From positions 1-64,000 of the forward strand of contig JAPDFW010000009.1 of the NCBI GenBank assembly GCA_028826165.1: DNA of 64,000 bases, given 5' to 3'. This document shows positions 1 through 8,765 of the stretch, piece after piece. The position numbers were made by a program, and so were the translations under genes. The notes below the pieces were generated by a model. That model was given only the letters and a program-made list of their open reading frames with translations. It was not told the DNA's origin and did no database searches. Position 1 is the first letter of the stretch. The number at the start of each line of letters is the position of its first letter. Origin of the DNA: Anaeramoeba ignava. Taxonomy: Eukaryota; Metamonada; Anaeramoebidae.

Positions 1-738
1 ATATCGATGATGTTTATTATTGTTCTTATAAAGAATTGGAAGCCATTTTAATCACCAACATTATTTATGCAATAACGTCGATTGTTTGAATGCTGATTTG
101 TTGCTTTTTGAGACAAAAAATTGTCCCAATCCTTTCTATGAAACATTTTGAAAATTTCATAAAGAAAATAATAATTTAGCAAATCCAAAATTGGGATCTG
201 CAGAAAAATCCCAACACAAAGAAAATCACCACAATTCCAATTATAAAAGCAATTATTATGATAGAAGAAACTGCAAATTTTATTCGATATGGAAATGATT
301 TCCAAAATAATTTTCAAATTGAAAATCTCTTTTTGCAAAAAACTTATGTTGATCACTTGAATCAGAAAAAGCATTTTTGAGGCAAAACAAAAATGCCCAT
401 TTGTTTAAAATCGGCATAATTATGAAATGATAAAACTCAAAGAATTTTAATGAAAAATTTCCTATAAATTTGTTTTTGGAAAAGTTAATACTGCTTATTT
501 TTATACTTTTTATCAACATTATTTAATTCGATTTCTTGGAAAAAATAATTAATGATATTATTGAAATTTTATTCCTAATAAGAAACTTAACAAGACTTGT
601 ACGATTATAGATCGAAAAGAAATGTGTTAAAAATCTATTTCCTGATTTGAATGAAACTATAAAAAGAAGAAGAACAAAAAGAAATGAAAAATTGAAAAAC
701 AACTGAAAAGAATATGAATATGAATATGGAATATAAAA
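1..738. other. Non-repetitive stretch, possible degraded coding sequence
   Basis: This is the only non-repetitive, less skewed non-genic part of the left end. On the plus strand one frame (from about base 3) reads as plausible protein for short runs, for example IDDVYYCSYKELEAILITNI near 3-62, but it is interrupted by TGA, TAG and TGA stops by about base 380. Another frame around 535-710 gives KKCVKNLFPDLNETIKRRRT. No splice pattern that joins these pieces convincingly was found, and I recognise no family. It could be a decayed gene or transposon, or the 3' exons of a gene that begins left of the window. Confidence 0.25.
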
Positions 739-1515
739 ATGAAAAATGAATATAAAATGAAAATGAAAATGAAAAACAAAATCAAAATCAATATGAAAAT
801 AAAAATGAAAAACAAAATCAAAATCAATATGAAAATCAAAACTGGCAAAAATCAATATATGAAAATAAATATGAAAATCAATATGAAAATCAAAATGAAT
901 ATCAAAACGAATATCAAAACGAATATCAAAAACGAATATCAAAACCAACATTTTTATCAATATGAAAATCCATATGAAAACGAATATCAATATCAAAATC
1001 AAAATCAATATCAATATCGAAATCAATATCGAAATCAATATCGAAATCAATATCAAAATCAATATCAAAATCAATATCAAAATCAAAATCAATATCAATA
1101 TCAAAATCAAAATCAAAATCAATATCAAAATCAAAATCAAAATCAATATCAAAATCAATATCAAAATCAATATCAAAATCAAAATCAAAATCAATATCAA
1201 TATCAAAATCAATATCAAAATAAAAATCAAAATCAAAATCAAAATAATCAAAATAATCAAAATAATCAAAATAATCAAAATAATCAAAATCAAAATCAAA
1301 ATAATCAAAATAATCAAAATAATCAAAATAATCAAAATCAAAATACAAAGAAATATCAAAAGAAAATTAAAGAAAAAAATAATTTATTCACTCAAGAAGA
1401 TTTTCCAGATTTATTACAATCATTAGAAGAACCAAAACAAATAACAAAAAAAGGAACTCAAAATTCAAAAAGAAAAAATTCAAGAAGGAAAAAAAAAGTT
1501 CAAAAATTGATTTAA
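739..1515 (+). CDS. Asn/Gln/Tyr-rich low-complexity protein with basic C-terminus
   Basis: The open frame runs about 258 residues. Most of it (roughly residues 60-200) is NQYQNQ and NNQNNQ repeat encoded by an AATCAA/TATCAA microsatellite. The last 60 residues look genuinely protein-coding: a conserved-looking FTQEDFPDLLQSLEEPK stretch followed by a Lys/Arg-rich tail. The DFPxL-type motif resembles short motifs in several RNA-binding proteins, but that is only a resemblance. The start is uncertain because the microsatellite and its mutated flank run past the first ATG, and an upstream exon is possible. The gene converges on MED22, whose stop lies about 140 bp away. A prion-like or RNA-granule role would be speculation; the alternative is a non-coding repeat with a fortuitous open frame. 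Confidence 0.4.
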   Translation: MKNEYKMKMKMKNKIKINMKIKMKNKIKINMKIKTGKNQYMKINMKINMKIKMNIKTNIKTNIKNEYQNQHFYQYENPYENEYQYQNQNQYQYRNQYRNQYRNQYQNQYQNQYQNQNQYQYQNQNQNQYQNQNQNQYQNQYQNQYQNQNQNQYQYQNQYQNKNQNQNQNNQNNQNNQNNQNNQNQNQNNQNNQNNQNNQNQNTKKYQKKIKEKNNLFTQEDFPDLLQSLEEPKQITKKGTQNSKRKNSRRKKKVQKLI

Positions 1516-1653
1516 AATTAATTTAAAATTGATTAAAAATTGATTTAAAAATTGATTTAAAAAATTGATTAAAAATTGATTTAAAAAATTGATTAAAAAT
1601 TGATTTAAAAAATTGATTTGAAATTCTTTTATTATAAAAAATAACAGAAAAAA
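1516..1653. repeat. AAATTGATTTAAA tandem repeat between convergent genes
   Basis: Short tandem units of AAAATTGATTTAA fill the space between the stop codons of two convergent genes. No gene is visible. Confidence 0.7.
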
Positions 1654-2132
1654 TCATTTTTTTTGATTTATTGATTTTAATTGAGTCAAATCACCAATTG
1701 GTTGATATAATTCTGTTTCTAATTCATAAAGTGCAGCTGTTATTTCTTGTCTAATTTCTTGAAGTTTTGAATCATTTTTTTCTTTTTGATTTTTTAATTT
1801 CATTTTTTGATCTTCAATATTTTTATTTCTTGAAACATCATCACTAATTATTAATACTCTCTTTAATTCTGAAATAACTTGTAAAATATTTTGAGAAGAA
1901 ACAGCCTAAAAAAAAATGATTGAATTTTTTATTTATTTTTTTAATTGGATTTTAAATGAAACTTTTTTTTTAAAATTTTTTTAAAAATAACAATTTGTTC
2001 TGCTTGAAGTAATAATTGAAATGTTTCTTGATAATTTTGAGGATTTTTATTAATTTTAGCTGTATCAAATATTTTTGAAAAGTTTTTTATCATTAATTCC
2101 ATTTCATTTTTAGTTATTTTAAGAGGATCCAT
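1654..2132 (-). CDS. MED22: Mediator complex subunit 22 (Surf5 family)
   Basis: Two exons on the minus strand, 2132-1992 and 1905-1654, are joined across an 86-bp GTTATT...TTTAG phase-0 intron to give 130 residues, close to the conserved core length of MED22. Recognition rests on the ordered match to the Surf5/MED22 core: an N-terminal helix with KNFSKIFDTAKI, the acidic/hydrophobic helix LLLQAEQI, then after the intron ILQVISELKRVLIISDD and a final helix with RQEITAALYELETELYQP. MED22 is a head-module subunit of Mediator, which bridges activators and RNA polymerase II in the nucleus. The start is the only ATG in frame after the upstream homopolymers. The promoter is shared with the divergent RING gene whose ATG is 95 bp away. 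Confidence 0.88.
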
Positions 2133-2226
2133 TTTTTAAAAAATGAAAAAATAAAAAAATGATTTTTAAAAAATATTTTTTTTTCATTTTTCATTTTTCA
2201 TTTTTCCATTTTCCATTTATTTTTAA
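2133..2226. promoter_or_regulatory. Bidirectional promoter, MED22 / RING gene
   Basis: A gap of 94 bp separates the divergent start codons of MED22 (2132, minus) and the RING gene (2227, plus). It carries repeated CATTTTT motifs on the plus strand and TCATTTTTTTATTTTTTC on the minus strand, the same pyrimidine-rich signature that precedes most start codons in this window. Confidence 0.5.
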
Positions 2227-4342
2227 ATGAGGTTTGTTTTAATTACAAAATATAGTTTAATTTAAAAATATAATTTAATTTCAAAATATAATTTAATTTC
2301 AAAATATAATTTAATTACAAAATATAATTTAATTTCAAAATATAATTTAATTTCAAAATATAATTTAAATAAAAAATATAATTTAATTCCAAAATATAAT
2401 TTAATTCCAAAAATATAATTTAATTACAAAATATAATTTAATTTCAAAATATACTTAATTTCAAAATATAATTTAATTCCAAAATATAATTTAATTACAA
2501 AATATAATTTAATTACAAAATATAATTTAATTTCAAAAATATAATTTAATTACAAAAATATAATTTAATTTAAAAATATAATTTAATTTCAAAATATAAT
2601 TTAATTTAAAAATATAATTTAATTACAAAATATAATTTAATTACAAAATATAATTTAATTACAAAATATAATTTAATTTCTAAAAATATAATTTAATTTC
2701 AAAATATAATTTAATTACAAAAATATAATTTAATTTCAAAAATATAATTTAATTTCAAAAATATAATTTAATTACAAAATATAATTTAATTTTAAAAATA
2801 TAATTTAATTACAAAATATAATTTAATTTCAAAAAATATAATTTAATTACAAAATATAATTTAATTTCAAAAATATAATTTAATTTCAAAATATAATTTA
2901 ATTTTAAAAATATAATTTAATTGCAAAATATAATTTAATTTAAAAATATAATTTAATTAAATATAATTTTAAAAATATAATTTAATTCCAAAATATAATT
3001 TAATTAAAAATATAATTTAATTTCAAAAATTAAAATATAATTTAATTTCAAAAATAATTTAATTCAAAAATATAATTTAATTTAAAAATATAATTTAATT
3101 TCAAAAATATAATTTAATTTCAAAATATAATTTAATTACAAAATATAATTTAATTAAAAAATTTAATTTAAAATATAATTTAATTTCAAAAAATATAATT
3201 TAATTACAAAAATATAATTTAATTTAAAAATATAATTTAATTTAAAATATAATTTAATTACAAAAATATAATTTAATTTAAAAATATAATTTAATTTAAA
3301 AATATAATTTAATTTAAAAATATAATTTAATTTCAAAAATATAATTTAAAAATATAATTTAATTTAAAAATATAATTTAATTTAAAAATATAATTTAATT
3401 TCAAAAATATAATTTAATTACAAAAATATAATTTAATTTAAAAATATAATTTAATTACAAAATATAATTTAATTACAAAATATAATTTAATTACAAAATA
3501 TAATTTAATTTCAAAATATAATTTAATTTCAAAATATAATTTCAAAAATATAATTTAATTTAAAAATATAATTTTAATTATAAAATATAATTTAATTTTA
3601 AAAATATAATTTAATTTAAAAATATAATTTAATTCAAAAATATAATTTAATTTCAAAAATATAATTTAATTCAAAAATATAATTTAATTTCAAAATATAA
3701 TTTAATTTAAAAATATAATTTAATTATAAAAATATAATTTAATTATAAAATATAATTTAATTATAAAATATAATTTAATTACAAAATATAATTTTAATAT
3801 AAAATATAATTTAATTTCAAAAATATAATTTAATTACAAAATATAATTTAATTACAAAATATAATTTAATTATAAAAATATAATTTAATTTCAAAATATA
3901 ATTTAATTACAAAATATAATTTAATTACAAAATATAATTTAATTATAAAATATAATTTAATTACAAAATATAATTTAATTTTAAAATATAATTTAATTTA
4001 AAAATATAATTTAATTCCAAAATATAATTTAATTACAAAATATAATTTAATTACAAAATATAATTTAGTCAAGTTATTCAAAGAGATTTTGAAATAATTG
4101 AAGAAATTGAACAAATCCGAAAAGAAGTAAAAAAAATAATAGAAGAAGATGAAACAAAATATAAAGAAGCAAAAAAAATGAAAATAAAAGAAAAAGAAGA
4201 AGACGAACAAAAAAACAAATGTGACATTTGTGGAAATCCAAAAACAGAAATTTGTACTTTAAAAGTATGTCCTCATACTTTTTGTAGAAAAAAATGTATT
4301 GAATCTTATGTTCAAAGAAAAACAAAAATGTCCAACTTGTAA
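2227..4342 (+). CDS. RING-finger protein, split by a minisatellite intron, frameshifted in the last zinc pair
   Basis: A five-base first exon (ATGAG, 2227-2231) is followed by a GTTTGT donor, a 1.8 kb minisatellite, then a TTTAG acceptor at 4067-4068. Joining ATG-AG to T-CAA keeps frame and gives MSQVIQRDFEIIEEIEQIRK, a charged helix of about 50 residues leading into a RING-type zinc finger: CDIC, then CPHTFC with one extra residue before the next Cys (RKKC). The final CPTC pair (4329-4340) is one base out of frame because of an extra A in the run at 4324-4328, so the reading frame as written stops at 4342. RING fingers normally act as ubiquitin E3 modules. This is either a sequencing error or a recently broken gene. 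The first exon is inferred from frame continuity only. Confidence 0.55.
2257..4068. repeat. AAAATATAATTTAATTxC minisatellite (about 17-19 bp unit)
   Basis: About 100 imperfect copies of AATATAATTTAATT(A/T)CAA, with length jitter in the A-run and TTC/TAC/TTA variants. On the plus strand G is almost absent (I count two between 2240 and 4060) while C is common. The array ends precisely at the inferred 3' splice site of the RING gene. Confidence 0.9.
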
Positions 4343-4489
4343 AAACCTGCCAAAATTTCAGATATTAAACAAGTTTATGTTTAAGTTTTTATTCAAAATT
4401 AAAATTAAAAAATTTTTTTATTTTTTTTCATTTTTTTTCATTTTTTTCTTTTCAAAAAAAATTATAAAATTATAAAATAAAAAAAGAAA
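4343..4489 (+). promoter_or_regulatory. Upstream region of RCC1-BTB A with CATTTTTTT motifs
   Basis: The remnant of the RING 3' coding frame is followed by TTTTTTTTCATTTTTTTTCA and TTTCTTTTC, then an A-rich leader running directly to the ATG. The same order of motifs stands in front of every RCC1-BTB copy. Confidence 0.4.
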
Positions 4490-6373
4490 ATGAATGATTG
4501 TTTATTTTTTGGAAGAAATGAATATCCAAAACTTATCAAAAATGAACCAAATCAAATAACAAAACCAATTCAATTTAAATTTGAAAATGAAAATGAAAAT
4601 GAAAATGAAAATGAAAATGAAAATGAAAATGAAAATGAAAATGAAAATAAAAATGAAAATAAAAATGAAAATGAAAATGAAAATGAAAATGAAAATGAAA
4701 ATGAAAAACAAATTAAACAAATTTCATCAAGTGATTTTTCAACAATTTTCCTTTTTAAAAATGGAAAAGCAATAGAATATCTAAATGAACAATATTTAAA
4801 AAATCCAAATCAAAATCCTGAAAAAATCCAAATTGAAAATATTCAAAAAGTAACTGTTGGTTGGGAAAATGAAGCTATTTTAACAATAGAAGGAAATGTA
4901 TTTGCCAAAGGATTTAATATCAATTCAAATAATTCAAAAGAATTTATCAATATTTCATCATTAATTGAAGATACAAATGATAGAATAATTGAAGATATTG
5001 TTTCTGGAATCTTTTCAATTTATTTATTAACTTCAAATCAAAATGTTTATGGAATTGGTTCAAATAATTTTGGTCAACTTGGCTTAGATTCTGAAATACT
5101 TAAAAAAACACAAAAACCAATTTTAATGATGAAAAATGTTTCTAAAATATTTTCAGGAAATACTTCACATCGAATTTTTCTTTTAAATTCAAATCAAGAA
5201 TTATTTGGATGTGGCTTAAATAGATATGGTCAACTTGGATTAGGAGAATCAAAAAAAGACAAACCCAAAAAATTAACCAAAATCCAAAATATTCCAAAAG
5301 GCAAAATAATTGATATTCAATGTGGAAATTTTCATTCAATAATGTTGATTGAAAATGAAAATGAAAATGAAAATGAAAATGAAAATCCAAAAAGAAAAAT
5401 TTATTCATGTGGTTATTATGAATATAATGGACTTGGCAAAAATGAAAATACTTATGAATTTACTGAAATCAAATCATCTTTATTTGAAAATGATAATAAT
5501 ATTCTTGATTTTTCTGTTGGAGATGAATCTACTTTGATCTTAACAACAAATTCAAAATTAATAGTATTTGGAAACAATTCTTATGGTCAATTAGGAATTG
5601 AAGATACAAAAGAGCAATCAATTCCAATTCAAATTGAACTTCCTAAATTAAGATTTAATGAAAATATTTCCAATTATCATGTTCTTTGTGGATATGAAAA
5701 ATCATTTATTTATTATTCTCCTTTTTCTTTTTCCAATCTTGAAGAAGATTTGATAAAATTATTTGAAAGAAAAGAATTTTGTGATATTTCATTTAAAACC
5801 AAAAATGGAGAAATAATCAAAGCTCATAATTTAATATTGAAATATAGATTAAAAGATGAAAATCAAATTGAAAAACTTCAAGAAATTATTTCAAAAAAAT
5901 CAATTAAAGAATCAAATCAAATATTTGAAATGATTTATTCAAACAAAATAATAAATCCAATATTATATTCTGAAATTAAAGAAATTATAAATTCAAATGA
6001 AAAAATTGAAGAAACAATGAAAAGAATTTATTTAAATGAAAATGAAAATGAAAAAGATTTTATAATTGAAAAAAAAGAAAAACAATATAAATTTCCAAAA
6101 TTAATATTAATAATGAGAAGTGAATTATATCGAGGAATGTTTTTATCTGTAACAAATGATAAATCAAATAAAGTTACAGATTATAGTGAATTAAGTAATA
6201 AATCATTTCAAATATTTGAATATTGGATTTATTCAAATCAAATTAAAGATGAAATTCAAATTACACAAGAAATAATTAATGAAATTCAAATTGGAATTGA
6301 TTATTTTCAATTAAATGAAACAAATCCAAATTTATTTGATTTATTAATTAACAAATTTAATAATCAAAATTAA
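4490..6373 (+). CDS. RCC1-repeat beta-propeller with C-terminal tandem BTB (paralogue A)
   Basis: An intronless 627-residue protein. Residues 1-405 form an RCC1-like propeller with four clear signature repeats: VYGIGSNNFGQLGLD (about 185), LFGCGLNRYGQLGLGE (about 237), IYSCGYYEYNGLGKNE (about 303) and LIVFGNNSYGQLGIED (about 357). An atypical N-terminal blade starts LFFGRNEYP. Residues 418-456 are the start of a BTB fold (CDISF...IKAHNLILKYRL) and residues 520-595 a second BTB-like unit (KFPKLILIMRSELYRGMFLS). RCC1-BTB proteins are generally scaffolds or cullin-3 adaptors; no catalytic residues are expected. Three in-frame GAAAAT tracts insert poly(Asn-Glu) near residues 32-70, 290-298 and 515-520; this copy has the longest first tract. 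The stop lies in the first unit of a downstream AAAATT array. Confidence 0.85.
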   Translation: MNDCLFFGRNEYPKLIKNEPNQITKPIQFKFENENENENENENENENENENENKNENKNENENENENENENEKQIKQISSSDFSTIFLFKNGKAIEYLNEQYLKNPNQNPEKIQIENIQKVTVGWENEAILTIEGNVFAKGFNINSNNSKEFINISSLIEDTNDRIIEDIVSGIFSIYLLTSNQNVYGIGSNNFGQLGLDSEILKKTQKPILMMKNVSKIFSGNTSHRIFLLNSNQELFGCGLNRYGQLGLGESKKDKPKKLTKIQNIPKGKIIDIQCGNFHSIMLIENENENENENENPKRKIYSCGYYEYNGLGKNENTYEFTEIKSSLFENDNNILDFSVGDESTLILTTNSKLIVFGNNSYGQLGIEDTKEQSIPIQIELPKLRFNENISNYHVLCGYEKSFIYYSPFSFSNLEEDLIKLFERKEFCDISFKTKNGEIIKAHNLILKYRLKDENQIEKLQEIISKKSIKESNQIFEMIYSNKIINPILYSEIKEIINSNEKIEETMKRIYLNENENEKDFIIEKKEKQYKFPKLILIMRSELYRGMFLSVTNDKSNKVTDYSELSNKSFQIFEYWIYSNQIKDEIQITQEIINEIQIGIDYFQLNETNPNLFDLLINKFNNQN

Positions 6374-6462
6374 AATTAAAATTAAAATTAAAAATTAAAA
6401 TTAAAATTAAAATTAAAATTAAAATCAAAATCAAAATTAAAATTAAAATTAAAATTAAAATT
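6365..6462 (+). repeat. AAAATT hexanucleotide array after paralogue A
   Basis: Tandem AAAATT/AAAATC units, free of G on the plus strand, begin at the stop codon and end just before the CATTTTTTT promoter motif of the next copy. Confidence 0.85.
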
Positions 6463-6498
6463 CCAAAATTCATTTTTTTCATTTTTTTTCTTTTTAAA

Positions 6499-8262
6499 AT
6501 GAATGAAATTTTATTTTTTGGAAGAAATGAATATCCAAAATTTATCAAAAATGAACCAAATCAAATAACAAAACCAATTCAATTTAAATTTGAAAATGAA
6601 AATGAAAATGAAAATGAAAAACAAATTAAACAAATTTCATCAAGTGATTTTTCAACAATTTTCCTTTTTAAAAATGGAAAAGCAATAGAATATCTAAATG
6701 AACAATATTTAAAAAATCCAAATCAAAATCCTTCAAAAATTCAAATTGAAAATATTCAAAAAGTAACTGTTGGTTGGGAAAATGAAGCTATTTTAACAAA
6801 AGAAGGAAATGTATTTGCTAAAGGAAGATATATTAATCCAAAAGAATTTATCAATATTTCATCATTAATTGAAGATACAAATGATAGAGTAATCCAAGAT
6901 ATTGTTTCTGGAATATTTTCAATTTATTTATTAACTTCAAATCAAAATGTTTATGGAATTGGTTCAAATAATTTTGGTCAACTTGGTTTTGATTCTGAAA
7001 TACTTAAAAAAACAGAAAAACCAATTTTAATGATGAAAAATGTTTCTAAAATATTTTCAGGAAATACTTCACATCGAATTTTTCTTTTAAATTCAAATCA
7101 AGAATTATTTGGATGTGGCTTAAATAGATATGGTCAAATTGGATTAGGAGAATCAAAAAAAGACAAACCCAAAAAATTAACCAAAATCCAAAATATTCCA
7201 AAAGGCAAAATAATTGATATTCAATCTGGAAATTTTCATTCAATAATGTTGATTGAAAATGAAAATGAAAATGAAAATCCAAAAAGAAAACTTTATTCAT
7301 CTGGGTATTATGAATGTAATGGACTTGGCAAAAATGAAAATACTTATGAATTTACTGAAATCAAATCATCTTTATTTGAAAATGATGATAATATTCTTGA
7401 TTTTTCTGTTGGAGATGAATTTACTTTGATTTTAACTTCCAATTCAAAATTAATTGGATTTGGACATAATGAATATGGTCAATTAGGAACTGGAGATACA
7501 AATAATCAATTAATCCCAATTCAAATTGAACTTCCTAAATTAAGATTTAATGAAGATATTTCTAATTATCATCTTTCTTGTGGTTCTTATAAATCATTTA
7601 TTTATTATTCTCCTCTTTCTTTTTCCAATCTTGAAGAAGATTTGATAAAATTATTTGAAAGAAAAGAATTTTGTGATATTTCATTTAAAATCAAAAATGG
7701 AGAAATAATTGAAGCTCATAAATTAATATTGAAATATAGATTAAATCAAAATGAAAATGAAAAACTTCAAGAAATTATTTCAAAAAAATCAATTAAAGAA
7801 TCAAATCAAATATTTGAAATGATTTATTCAAACAAAATAATAAATCCAATATTATATTCTGAAATTAAAGAAATTATAAATTCCAATGAAAAAATAGAAG
7901 AAACAATTAAAAGAATTTATTTAAATGAAAATGAAAATGAAAAAGATTTTATAATTGAAAAAAAAGAAAAACAATATAAATTTCCAAAATTAATATTAAT
8001 AATGAGAAGTGAATTATATCGAGGAATGTTTTTATCTGTAACAAATGATAAATCAAATAAAGTTACAGATTATAGTGAATTAAGTAATGAATCGTTTCAA
8101 ATATTTGAATATTGGATTTATTCAAATCAAATTAAAGATGAAATTCAAATTACAAAAGAAATTATTGATGAAATTAAAATTGGAATTGATTATTTTCAAT
8201 TAAATGAAACAAATCCAAATTTATTTGATTTATTAATTAATAAATTTAATAATCAAAATTAA
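6499..8262 (+). CDS. RCC1-BTB paralogue B
   Basis: A 587-residue intact copy, nearly identical to paralogue A outside the Asn-Glu tracts, with the same N-terminus pattern (MNEILFFGRNEYPKFIKNEP). The first Asn-Glu tract is short (about 4 dipeptides), which accounts for most of the length difference from A. It has a four-residue shorter loop where A reads FNINSNNSKEF. One distinguishing change sits in the third RCC1 blade (SSGYYECNGLG in place of SCGYYEYNGLG). The start follows TTCATTTTTTTCATTTTTTT at about 6469-6488. It is most likely a tandem duplicate of A: the two genes are 125 bp apart and share both flanks. Confidence 0.85.
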   Translation: MNEILFFGRNEYPKFIKNEPNQITKPIQFKFENENENENEKQIKQISSSDFSTIFLFKNGKAIEYLNEQYLKNPNQNPSKIQIENIQKVTVGWENEAILTKEGNVFAKGRYINPKEFINISSLIEDTNDRVIQDIVSGIFSIYLLTSNQNVYGIGSNNFGQLGFDSEILKKTEKPILMMKNVSKIFSGNTSHRIFLLNSNQELFGCGLNRYGQIGLGESKKDKPKKLTKIQNIPKGKIIDIQSGNFHSIMLIENENENENPKRKLYSSGYYECNGLGKNENTYEFTEIKSSLFENDDNILDFSVGDEFTLILTSNSKLIGFGHNEYGQLGTGDTNNQLIPIQIELPKLRFNEDISNYHLSCGSYKSFIYYSPLSFSNLEEDLIKLFERKEFCDISFKIKNGEIIEAHKLILKYRLNQNENEKLQEIISKKSIKESNQIFEMIYSNKIINPILYSEIKEIINSNEKIEETIKRIYLNENENEKDFIIEKKEKQYKFPKLILIMRSELYRGMFLSVTNDKSNKVTDYSELSNESFQIFEYWIYSNQIKDEIQITKEIIDEIKIGIDYFQLNETNPNLFDLLINKFNNQN

Positions 8263-8765
8263 AATTAAAATTAAAATTAAAATTAAAATTAAAATCAAAA
8301 TTAAAATTAAAATTAAAATTAAAATTAAAATTAAAATCAAAATTAAAATCAAAATTAAAAATTAAAATTAAAATTAAAATTAAAATTAAAATTAAAATCA
8401 AAATTAAATTTAAAATTAAAATTAAAATTAAAATTAAAATTAAAATTAAAATTAAATTTAAAATCAAAAACAAAATCCAAATTTATTTTTATTTATTAAT
8501 CAAAAAACTTTTCCAAAAATTCATTTTTTCATTTTTTCATTTTTTCCTTTTTCAAAAAAAATTAATAAAAAGAAAAAGTAATTATTTTTCTTTTCTTTTT
8601 CATTATAAAAAAAATAAATCAAAATAATAAAACATTTTCTTTAAATTCTTTTATAATTTAATTTATTTATTCAAAATAATTTATTTTATTTTAAAATTAA
8701 TCCAAAAAAAAGGTTATTTTCTATTATTTTTATTTCTTATTTTTTAATTTGGAATTTAATTCAAA
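8256..8765 (+). repeat. AAAATT array and AT-rich leader
   Basis: From 8256 to about 8470 there are AAAATT/AAAATC units with no G on the plus strand. From 8490 to 8765 there is an AT-rich spacer with CATTTTTTCATTTTTTCC at about 8523-8542 and no coding signal. The ATG of the ARM gene follows. Confidence 0.7.

Noticed and set aside
523-1359. Long minus-strand Ile/Leu-repeat open frame opposite the N/Q-rich gene
   Set aside because: It is the reverse complement of the AATCAA microsatellite. The opposite strand has the non-repetitive coding-like C-terminus.
2257-4068. CRISPR-like direct repeats
   Set aside because: Units are contiguous with no unique spacers, and the genome is eukaryotic.
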